A stretch of DNA of 59,739 bases, taken from assembly GCF_014643915.1 (NCBI RefSeq), contig NZ_BMKE01000022.1:1-59739 (forward strand). The letters run 5' to 3'. The notes under the pieces were generated by a model. The model searched no databases, was not told where the DNA came from, and saw only the letters and a program-made list of their open reading frames with translations. Shown piece by piece: positions 40,404-47,707 of the stretch. Positions within the stretch are counted from its first letter, which is position 1, and the number at the start of each line of letters is the position of its first letter. Made by a program: the position numbers and the translations under genes. This DNA is from Oceanisphaera marina (lineage in GTDB: Bacteria > Pseudomonadota > Gammaproteobacteria > Enterobacterales > Aeromonadaceae).

Positions 40404-40700
40404 TTATGGCTGCTGTTGCCAAAACAAGTGAATGTCCTGGCGATAAGAAGCAGGAATGCTGCGGGAACAGCTGAGTATAATGCCATTCCCTTTTTTCATA
40501 CCGCGAATGGTCCCTTTCAGGGTACGGGCATCTTGCAGCAGTTGCCGACAATGCAAAATCAGGGCTTGAGGAGGCTGACCACGTTTTACCTTAACGTGTA
40601 TTCCTTCAATGGTAATAAGAAAGCGTTCCTGACGCCGGCGCAGCAGATACAGCAAGCCGAACAACGCAAACGAAACCAGTATCATATTGCTGAACATCAT
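40404..40700 (-). CDS. Small membrane-anchored protein, possibly DUF3634
   Basis: 98 residues from the ATG at 40700, five bases after AAGGA; in-frame starts further up lack a site. One N-terminal membrane helix ending LLYLLRRRQ, then a soluble part GIHVKVKRGQPPQALILHCRQLL...GTIRGMKKGNGIILSCSRSIP that resembles the DUF3634 family of marine gammaproteobacteria. Function unknown. Divergent from the EEP-family gene. Confidence 0.6.
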   Translation of the reverse strand: MMFSNMILVSFALFGLLYLLRRRQERFLITIEGIHVKVKRGQPPQALILHCRQLLQDARTLKGTIRGMKKGNGIILSCSRSIPASYRQDIHLFWQQQP

Positions 40701-40768
40701 TTTCATCCTTGAAAAGCAGCAGTTAATGGAAAGATGATGACAGTTTGAACCATAAAGGCAAGTTACGC

Positions 40769-41887
40769 ATGATGTTGCCATTAAAAATCAGAGTCGCTAC
40801 TTTCAATGTCGCCCTGGACAGGCCTCGTGCCGGACAGCTGGCGGCAGAGCTGTCCGCCGGGCACCGTCAACCTCGTCATATCGCCCGTATTTTGCAGAAA
40901 ATCAGGCCAGATATCGTACTGATCAACGAATTTGATCATGATGGCGAGGCAAAAGACGATCGCCATTTACAGCTGTTTTGCCGTGATTATCTGGCCAGGG
41001 GCGAGCAGGGCATCGATTACCCCTATCGTTATCTGGTGCCGACCAATACAGGCTTGCTGGCGCCTTTGGCCCTGCACGGCCAGGGCAGACCCGGTTTGCC
41101 TGCCGATGGTCTGGGCTTTGGCTGCTTTCACGGACAGTACGGCTTTGCGGTGCTCTCACGTTTTCCGCTATTGCGTGAGCCGATGCGTAGCTTTCGTCAT
41201 TTTTTATGGCGGGACATGCCTGGTGCTCGGCTGCCCCAGGCTGCTGAGGGAAGCTATTACAGTGCCGCCGTGCTGCAGCATCTGCCCTTGTCGTCCAAAA
41301 ATCATATCGACTTGCCGGTGCAGTTGCCCAATGGGCGAGTACTGCATTTGCTGGCCTGTCATCCGGCGCCACCGATAGATGAAGGGCCGGAGCGGCGCAA
41401 CAGCTGTCGTAATCACGACGAGCTGCGCCTGTGGCATGACTACATCAGGCCGGAACACAGCCATTATATTACCGATGATGCCGGTGGCATGGGCGGGCTT
41501 AACCCAGACGAAGACTTTGTTATTCTGGGTGACTTAAACGCCGATCCTCAGGATGGTGACGGTTTTCGTGAGGGCATTCAGGCGCTGCTGGCCGACCCCC
41601 GACTCAATAATGCCGTGGCGCTGGGGCGACTGCGACCGGCCTCTGATGGGGGTTTTGCCCTCAGGCAAAAGAGCCGTCGTTCCGGATCTCCCAGATACTG
41701 GACCCATAGCCAGGGGCTGCGACTCGATTATGTATTGCCCAGTGCCCGCTTGCAGCCGTTGGCCAGTGGTGTTTACTGGCCCGAACCTCATCAAGAAAAT
41801 GCGCACTGGTTCTGGAATAAAAATGGCTGGCCAGATCGCCGAGCCAGTTCGGATCATCGCCTGGTCTGGGTGGATCTGGCTCTTTAG
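40769..41887 (+). CDS. Endonuclease/exonuclease/phosphatase-family hydrolase
   Basis: 372 residues. Conserved EEP motifs in order: RVATFNVALD, RPDIVLINEFD (metal Glu), VILGDLNADP (catalytic GDxN) and the C-terminal SSDHRLVWVDL (catalytic Asp-His). The family includes DNases and phosphodiesterases; RLDYVLPS and the long mid-insertion with SFRHFLWRDMPGA are shared with secreted or phytase-associated EEP proteins. No clear signal peptide here. The ATG at 40769 follows AAAGG; 40745 TTG is possible but lies further from a site. Confidence 0.82.
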   Translation: MMLPLKIRVATFNVALDRPRAGQLAAELSAGHRQPRHIARILQKIRPDIVLINEFDHDGEAKDDRHLQLFCRDYLARGEQGIDYPYRYLVPTNTGLLAPLALHGQGRPGLPADGLGFGCFHGQYGFAVLSRFPLLREPMRSFRHFLWRDMPGARLPQAAEGSYYSAAVLQHLPLSSKNHIDLPVQLPNGRVLHLLACHPAPPIDEGPERRNSCRNHDELRLWHDYIRPEHSHYITDDAGGMGGLNPDEDFVILGDLNADPQDGDGFREGIQALLADPRLNNAVALGRLRPASDGGFALRQKSRRSGSPRYWTHSQGLRLDYVLPSARLQPLASGVYWPEPHQENAHWFWNKNGWPDRRASSDHRLVWVDLAL

Positions 41888-42347
41888 TGCTGTGAGTATG
41901 CTCACGCTTTTATGACACCGGAGCTGAATAACGCGAGCAATATCAAACATTGACTAATCAATGCTGGGTTTTCAGTGTGCTTGGCTATTTAATGGTTGCC
42001 GAGACCCTAGATTGCTTTCGAAGTTCAGTTATTCGTTTTGGTGAAATGAATAAACAGCTGGTATTCTTCATTGCGGGCAAGCCAATTGGCTTGCCCTTTT
42101 TCTTGCCCGAATTCCTCTCCCTGCCTCTTCTTTTCATTCGGCGATAGCGACGTTATCAGCGCCGTTCGTGTCTGTTGTGTGCCTGTTATCTTACTGTCGA
42201 ATATTGAACGTAAAAGTTAAGCCAGGGTGATTTAAATCGCTTTTTATTGGAAATTTAGCACTTTATTCACATTTTATTCTCGTATAGTGAGAATTTAATT
42301 TTACACCGCCGATTAATCAGGCAATGTGCATCGAGAAGGAGAGCGTC
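41888..42347. other. Intergenic region upstream of the iclR gene
   Basis: A 460-base gap. It holds one strong terminator (42075-42101), an AT-rich stretch at about 42230-42305 likely to contain the iclR promoter, and otherwise nothing I can support. The 65-codon frame at 41950-42147 runs through the terminator and is rejected. Confidence 0.5.
42075..42101 (+). terminator. Rho-independent terminator
   Basis: GGGCAAGCCAATTGGCTTGCCC is a perfect palindrome followed by TTTTT. It lies 188 bases after the EEP gene and is the first terminator behind it. Confidence 0.85.
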
Positions 42348-43070
42348 ATGACTACCAAAACCAGCTCCCAGGACAAGGTATTTACGCTGCTGTCTGTTCT
42401 GGTCACAGCGCCTGGTGCCTTGACTGCCCGCGAACTCGCCGAGCTTACCGGACTGCCACTGTCCAGCACCTACCGTTATCTGGCGGTGCTGGGTCGCTGG
42501 TCATTGGTTCAGGAACGCCAAAGTGGCAAATATGCTCCCGGCCCCATGGCGGTACAACTGGCCGCAGGTTTTGAGCACCAGAACAGTGTGCTGACCTGGG
42601 CGCGGCCCTTGCTGGCCGAGCTGGCAGAACGATCCGGTGAAAGTGCCGCCCTTATGATGGTTTCTGGCAACCGTGCGCTGTGTGTCGAGATGATCGACAG
42701 CTCTCAGGCGCTGCGTTGTTGCTACCAGAAAGGCTATTCCCAGCCGTTGCGCTATGGCGCCAGTGCGAGAGCCTTGCTGGCGTTCATGGACCAGAGCCTG
42801 CGCGAGCAGGTACTGGCAGAGCTGCCATTAGCAGAGCGCACCCGGATGATTCGATCGCTGGCGCAGGTGCGGGAGCTGGGCTATGCGGTATCACAGGATG
42901 AAATTGACCAGGGAGTCTGGGGCGTTAGCGCACCGGTACTGGGCAGCAGGGATCATTTGCTTGGCGCCATCAGCCTGATGGCTCCTGCCGATCGGGTGGC
43001 TGGAAATCAGAATCAGTGGATTCGCTGGACTTGCGATGCAGCGGCGCGCCTGGGAGCGATAAGTTATTAG
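42348..43070 (+). CDS. IclR-family transcriptional regulator
   Basis: 240 residues. N-terminal winged helix (KVFTLLSVLVTAPGALTARELAELTGLPLSSTYRYLAVL) and a C-terminal IclR effector domain. AAGGAGAG lies seven bases before the ATG at 42348. It is transcribed with hutG and gltS directly behind it, so it is the probable local regulator, with a glutamate- or histidine-breakdown metabolite as the likely effector (inference from neighbours). Confidence 0.85.
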   Translation: MTTKTSSQDKVFTLLSVLVTAPGALTARELAELTGLPLSSTYRYLAVLGRWSLVQERQSGKYAPGPMAVQLAAGFEHQNSVLTWARPLLAELAERSGESAALMMVSGNRALCVEMIDSSQALRCCYQKGYSQPLRYGASARALLAFMDQSLREQVLAELPLAERTRMIRSLAQVRELGYAVSQDEIDQGVWGVSAPVLGSRDHLLGAISLMAPADRVAGNQNQWIRWTCDAAARLGAISY

Positions 43071-43097
43071 TTGTTTGTATCAGGAGTAGAGGTAGCA

Positions 43098-44048
43098 ATG
43101 GACCAAACCAGACATCAAGTGGCCGACATGTCTTTGTGGCAAGGGCGGGTAGACAATGAAGAAGGCGAGCTGGCTCGCCGCTGGCATCAGCAAGTGCAAG
43201 CCGCCGCAGATGAGCAGGCCCCGGGGCTGGTCTTGCTGGGATTTTGTTGTGATGCCGGCGTGCTTCGCAATCAAGGGCAGGTGGGTGCAGCAGCAGGCCC
43301 TCAGGCTCTGCGCTCTGCCACCGCCAATCTGGCCTGGCATCTGCACACTCCACTCTATGACGGCGGCGATGTGTATTGCCACGCCGATGAGCTGGAAGCC
43401 GCTCAGGCTTTGTATTCTCACAAGGTGGCCACCTTTATGGATGCCGGGCACAGGGTGATCGGTTTGGGGGGCGGTCATGAAATTGCCTATGCCAGTTTCA
43501 ATGGTCTGGTTGAGCACCTGAGTCGCCAGCCAACCCCTCCTCGTATCGGCATTATCAACTTTGATGCCCATCTGGATTTACGCCGCTCGGCCAAGGCCAG
43601 TTCAGGTACGCCGTTCAATCAGTGTGCCGCACTGTGTGAATCTCTGGGGCTTCCGTTCCATTACACCTGTATTGGTGTCAGCCGTTATCACAATACCGAC
43701 GCCCTGTTTGATCGGGCCAGCCAGCTGGGCACGCGCATCGTGCTGGATGAACAGCTGAATAACTGGGATATACAACCGCTGATGACGGCACTGGATCAGG
43801 CCATCGACGAAGTTGATGTGCTCTATGTCACCGTGTGTCTCGATGTGTTGCCGGCCAGCCTGGCACCGGGCGTGAGCGCACCGGCCGGAAGAGGAATGGA
43901 TTTGGGGCTGCTGGAATATGCGCTGGAGCGCATCAAGGCCAGTAACAAGATGATGATGGCGGATATCGCCGAGCTGAATCCGGCCCGGGATCGCCATTCG
44001 AGCACGGCCCGGGTGGCTGCCCGTTTGTTGGCCCGCCTCGCCGGATGA
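43098..44048 (+). CDS. hutG: Formimidoylglutamase
   Basis: 316 residues of the ureohydrolase superfamily, hydrolysing N-formimidoyl-glutamate to glutamate and formamide, the last step of one histidine-degradation route. Binuclear Mn site residues: His127 in GGGHE, Asp156/His158/Asp160 in DAHLD, and Asp249 in CLDVLP; the preceding position, Asp in most ureohydrolases, is Cys247 here. PASLAPGVSAPAGRG is the HutG-specific end of the active site. Other hut genes are not in the window. Confidence 0.85.
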   Translation: MDQTRHQVADMSLWQGRVDNEEGELARRWHQQVQAAADEQAPGLVLLGFCCDAGVLRNQGQVGAAAGPQALRSATANLAWHLHTPLYDGGDVYCHADELEAAQALYSHKVATFMDAGHRVIGLGGGHEIAYASFNGLVEHLSRQPTPPRIGIINFDAHLDLRRSAKASSGTPFNQCAALCESLGLPFHYTCIGVSRYHNTDALFDRASQLGTRIVLDEQLNNWDIQPLMTALDQAIDEVDVLYVTVCLDVLPASLAPGVSAPAGRGMDLGLLEYALERIKASNKMMMADIAELNPARDRHSSTARVAARLLARLAG

Positions 44049-44102
44049 GTTTTTGGTCATATCGATTTTTATTGTAATTAGTTGTAAATATAGGGAAATA
44101 AG

Positions 44103-45311
44103 ATGAACCTCATTACGCTGGATGTGATGAACACCACGGCCCTTGCGGTCTTGCTGCTGATGCTGGGTCTGGTACTGCAGCGCAAAGTATCTCTGCTTCA
44201 TCAATTATGTGTACCGGCGCCGGTGATCGGTGGCTTTGGCTTCGCACTTGTGGTGTGGGCCGCCCGTAGCTGGGGTGGCGTGGAATTCCAGTTTGACACG
44301 GCGCTGCAAACCCCGCTGATGATTGCGTTTTTTGCCACCGTTGGCCTGGGTGGCAGCCTGGGATTACTGAAAAAAGGCGGCAAGGTGCTGGGTATCTATC
44401 TGGTGGCTTGCTGGATGCTGGCGTTGCTGCAGAATGGCCTGGGGATCGGCATTGCCTCCCTGCTGGGCGAACATCCTCTGCTCGGGCTGATGGCTGGCGC
44501 CGTGTCGCTGGAAGGCGGCTTTGGTGCAGCGGCGGCCTTCGGGCCTGAAGCCGAGGCGCTGGGTGTGACCGGTGCCACCACGGCTGCCTTGGCGGCCGCC
44601 ACCTTCGGCATGGTGGCCGGTGGTTTGCTGGGGGCGCCGGTTGCTCGCGTGCTGATCAGTCGTCACAAGGTCGATATTCATGCGGAGCAAGTGCATGATC
44701 TGCAAGCCCTGAAGGAGACTGAACGCCCGACAGCAGCCACCATTACCGGCACCTTGTTGCTGAAAATTGTGGCAGTGGTGCTCTGTACCATGGTGGCGGG
44801 TCTTTGGCTGAGCGGCAACTTACGTGGTCAATTCGATATCATATTGCCATCTTATGTTGGCGCCATGTTTATCGCGATTGTGCTGCGTAATCTGAACGAC
44901 AAACTGACGCTGGTGACACTGCCTGACAATGCCATCAATGCGGTCAGTGATTTTTGTCTGGGTATCTTTTTAACCATGGCGATGATGTCGTTGCAACTGT
45001 GGCAGTTGGCAGATCTGGGCTGGACATTATTGATTATTCTGCTGGTGCAGACCCTGGCGATTATTCTGCTGGCGGTGTTCGTGATGTTCCGGTTGATGGG
45101 GGCAAACTACGATGCCGCCGTGCTGTGTGCCGGTTTTGTCGGCCACGGACTGGGAGCCACGCCGAATGCGGTGGCCAATATGGGCGCGGTATGTGATCGC
45201 TACAAGGTGTTTTCACACAAGGCCTTTATTGTGGCGCCGCTGTGTGGGGCCGTGCTGATCGATATCGTGGCGATTCCAGCCATTACCTGGTGTCTGAACG
45301 TTTTTGGCTAA
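44103..45311 (+). CDS. gltS: Sodium/glutamate symporter
   Basis: 402 residues, the same length as E. coli GltS, ten or more membrane segments with the two pseudo-symmetric glycine/serine-rich loops (GAVSLEGGFGAAAAFGP and FVGHGLGATPNAVANMG). Imports glutamate with Na+. Starts 54 bases after hutG with AGGGAA ahead of the ATG. Together the two genes deliver glutamate from outside and from formimidoylglutamate. Confidence 0.93.
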   Translation: MNLITLDVMNTTALAVLLLMLGLVLQRKVSLLHQLCVPAPVIGGFGFALVVWAARSWGGVEFQFDTALQTPLMIAFFATVGLGGSLGLLKKGGKVLGIYLVACWMLALLQNGLGIGIASLLGEHPLLGLMAGAVSLEGGFGAAAAFGPEAEALGVTGATTAALAAATFGMVAGGLLGAPVARVLISRHKVDIHAEQVHDLQALKETERPTAATITGTLLLKIVAVVLCTMVAGLWLSGNLRGQFDIILPSYVGAMFIAIVLRNLNDKLTLVTLPDNAINAVSDFCLGIFLTMAMMSLQLWQLADLGWTLLIILLVQTLAIILLAVFVMFRLMGANYDAAVLCAGFVGHGLGATPNAVANMGAVCDRYKVFSHKAFIVAPLCGAVLIDIVAIPAITWCLNVFG

Positions 45312-45348
45312 GGTAAACACCAAGCCCGAGAAGTGAAAACCAAGAAGT

Positions 45349-45382
45349 AAAAAAAGGCCGGTGCATTGCATCGGCCTTTTTT
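45349..45382. terminator. Bidirectional terminator between gltS and ftsZ
   Basis: AAAAAAGGCCGGTGCA pairs with TGCATCGGCCTTTTTT, with A/T runs on both sides; serves the two convergent genes. It overlaps only the gap, ending next to the ftsZ stop. Confidence 0.88.
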
Positions 45383-45383
45383 G

Positions 45384-46475
45384 TTATTGCTGACGTTGGC
45401 GAAGAAAGGCCGGAATATCCAGCCCTTCAGGCGTAGGTTCTGTGGGGTGCTCCGCGACAGCTTGAGCCTGCGGCTGTGGTTGAGTCGGCGCTATGGTTTC
45501 TTGCGGCGGCTGAATGCCGGTGGCAATCATGGTGACCTGTATGCTGTCAGTCAGGTTGGGGTCCAGGCTGATACCGGACACCACAGTGGCATATTCACCC
45601 ACGCACTCGGCAACCTGGTCGCCAATTTTCTGAAAATCGTCCAGCCCTATATCCATAGAGGCTACTACGTTCAACAGTACGCCACGCGCTCGCTCCAGCT
45701 CTACTTTTTCGAGTAGCGGGTTGTTCAGGGCCTGCAAGGTGGCATCTGCTACCTTGTTTTCACCCGTGCCCAGGCCAATTCCCATGACTGCCTTGCCTTG
45801 CTGGCGCATGATGGTGCGCACGTCGGCAAAGTCGATATTGATGAGACCGGTCTGACCTATGATGTCGGCCAATCCCTTGACGGCATTTTGAATGACCTTG
45901 CTGCTTTCGGTAAAGGCTTGCAGCAGGGGCGTTTTGGCACCCAGCACCTTGAGCAGATAATCGTTGGGCAGCACCAGCAGGGCGTCGGTGTGTTCGGCCA
46001 GAATCTTCAGACCTTCGTCTGCGGCCTTGGCGCGCAACTTGCCTTCAAAAGCAAAGGGACGGGTAACGATGGCGACCGTCATGATACCCAGCTCTCGTGC
46101 CACCTTGGCGACGATGGGGGCGGCGCCAGTGCCGGTACCACCGCCCATGCCGGCGGTAATAAAGCATAAATCCGCGCCCCTTAACTGGGCACGGATCTCG
46201 TCAATACTTTCTTCTGCTGCCTGGCTGCCAATCTCTGCCTGAGCACCGGCACCCAGGCCGCGAGTCAGTACCTTGCCAAGTTGTAGAATGTTCACCCGGC
46301 TTTGTTGCAATGCCTTGGCATCGGTATTCATGGCCACAATACTGACCCGCTCGGGCAGGGCGCTGTCGGCCAGTAGATTGACGGTATTACCACCGCAACC
46401 GCCGACGCCGATCACGCCGATATTAATAGCATCACAATCCGGTTCGGCCGGTTCGAAAAAGAGGTGGTCGTTCAT
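45384..46475 (-). CDS. ftsZ: FtsZ-family cell-division GTPase, apparently a second copy
   Basis: 363 residues. Complete tubulin/FtsZ GTPase: GVGGCGGN P-loop region at 23-30, tubulin signature GGGTGTG at 111-117, T7 synergy loop NIDFAD with Asn213, Asp215 and Asp218, and the C-terminal tail LDIPAFLR (352-359) that recruits FtsA/ZipA. The linker is short (about 322-350) and rich in Pro/Gln. All residues for polymerisation and GTP hydrolysis are retained. But there is no ftsA, ftsQ or lpxC beside it, and the body differs at many positions from housekeeping gammaproteobacterial FtsZ (for example PERVSIVAMNTDAKALQQ). GGAG lies six bases before the ATG. Upstream on the same strand is a WYL-type regulator, separated by a terminator. 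Confidence 0.9.
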   Translation of the reverse strand: MNDHLFFEPAEPDCDAINIGVIGVGGCGGNTVNLLADSALPERVSIVAMNTDAKALQQSRVNILQLGKVLTRGLGAGAQAEIGSQAAEESIDEIRAQLRGADLCFITAGMGGGTGTGAAPIVAKVARELGIMTVAIVTRPFAFEGKLRAKAADEGLKILAEHTDALLVLPNDYLLKVLGAKTPLLQAFTESSKVIQNAVKGLADIIGQTGLINIDFADVRTIMRQQGKAVMGIGLGTGENKVADATLQALNNPLLEKVELERARGVLLNVVASMDIGLDDFQKIGDQVAECVGEYATVVSGISLDPNLTDSIQVTMIATGIQPPQETIAPTQPQPQAQAVAEHPTEPTPEGLDIPAFLRQRQQ

Positions 46476-46488
46476 CCGGTACTCCGTG

Positions 46489-46519
46489 GAAAAACAAAAG
46501 GGCTGAATCAGTCAGCCCC
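46489..46519 (-). terminator. Terminator/attenuator in the ftsZ leader
   Basis: On the minus strand GGGGCTGA, loop CTGAT, TCAGCCC followed by TTTTGTTTTT. It ends about 14 bases before the ftsZ start codon, right against its ribosome-binding site, so any transcript from the WYL gene must pass it to express ftsZ. Confidence 0.75.
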
Positions 46520-46547
46520 GCAAATTAAGGTGGTGATAATAAACAGC

Positions 46548-47507
46548 TTAGCTATTTTTTAATGACTCTGGCGCCAGTATCTCGACTTTTCCCGCCATGT
46601 CGGTCAGCCAACGGCGAAATTCGGGCGAGTCTTTGACCTCGGTTTCTACCATCATGCTCTGCTTGTCGTAACGGGTCAACCTGGGGTTGTTGCCCGGAAT
46701 CGCCGTTTCAATCATGGCGCGATTCGGGTTGGTAATTCGACCCACAAAGTGAATGGTGTCGGACTCTTCGTGATAGCCCTTTTCACGGATCAATTTATTG
46801 ACGCTGAACTCGCGGGGTTGCGTTACCGGGCGACTGGTCAGCTCCACTTCCTTGATGTGTTCAAAGGAAATACCGTAAATCTTGGGGTCCATGTCCGATA
46901 CGGTACACAGCAGCATGGTTCCGTCTTTGCGGCCGACAATGCCGAGCGGATTGACCTGCTCGTAACGCAACCAGACGGTACGGCCCTTGATCACACGCTT
47001 GATTTCGGCGCTGAACTTGCGACCACGCCATAGCGCATCACGAATGGTGGTGGCGCGGCGAATTTCCGGGCTGCCGGCAAATGGCTTGGGCAGACGAACC
47101 ACGTTTTCCATCCAGCGACCGGCCAGTTCACTCTGACTGTCGTTAATCACCTGGTTGGCTTTATCAATAATCGGATTCAATTCGGTTAGTACGCTGGCGG
47201 GCAGCAGATCGGCGGCCTGGTCGTTCCAGGTCTTGAGCGCCATCGCCAGGCCCAGCGGCATAAAGTTGGCAAAATCATTCAAACCATTGCGTTCAAAGCA
47301 CCAGCCGTGGGGTTTGCTGCGATCATCTGAAGTGAGATCAAACAAACCCATGCCGGACATTTCTTCCAGGTCGCGCTGTACGGTGCGCAGACTTACCTGG
47401 ATACCTTCTTCTTCCAGTTTTTCTTGCAGCTGGCGTGCGGTCAGCTTGTACGGACGATAAGGAACACAGCGCGCCAGGGTCAATTGTCTTAATAGCTTCT
47501 TACTCAT
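46548..47507 (-). CDS. WYL-domain helix-turn-helix regulator
   Basis: 319 residues. N-terminal winged helix (KLTARQLQEKLEEEGIQVSLRTVQRDLEEM, about 21-50), a middle region and a C-terminal WYL-like ligand-sensing domain (about 145-230) with VNPLGIVGRKDG and GISFEHIKEVEL; the name-giving Trp-Tyr-Leu is Thr197-Met198-Leu199 here. WYL regulators often bind nucleic-acid ligands and control DNA-damage or anti-phage genes. It lies 72 bases upstream of ftsZ on the same strand and divergent from an M14 peptidase. Confidence 0.82.
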   Translation of the reverse strand: MSKKLLRQLTLARCVPYRPYKLTARQLQEKLEEEGIQVSLRTVQRDLEEMSGMGLFDLTSDDRSKPHGWCFERNGLNDFANFMPLGLAMALKTWNDQAADLLPASVLTELNPIIDKANQVINDSQSELAGRWMENVVRLPKPFAGSPEIRRATTIRDALWRGRKFSAEIKRVIKGRTVWLRYEQVNPLGIVGRKDGTMLLCTVSDMDPKIYGISFEHIKEVELTSRPVTQPREFSVNKLIREKGYHEESDTIHFVGRITNPNRAMIETAIPGNNPRLTRYDKQSMMVETEVKDSPEFRRWLTDMAGKVEILAPESLKNS

Positions 47508-47707
47508 GGTGATGCCCTCTTGCTTGGTATGATTCTATCCTAGATGGAGGGTGTGACAACTTCTGTCGCATCATTTACGAGAGAGACTGTCGCTGTTTTT
47601 CTACATTCCTTTTTTTATGGTCTGTTTCTGACGCTGTCTGGCTATGACTCCCGTTCTGTGCTTATGTATGTAAGTTATTGAAGTTAAAACATGTTATCGA
47701 GGGTGAT

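Noticed and set aside
40276-40551. 91-codon minus-strand frame between the lipoprotein and DUF3634-like genes
   Set aside because: It overlaps the better supported 40404-40700 gene in another frame, and its translation has no recognisable features.
41950-42147. 65-codon frame before the iclR gene
   Set aside because: It reads through a perfect terminator hairpin (42075-42101) and has no upstream site.
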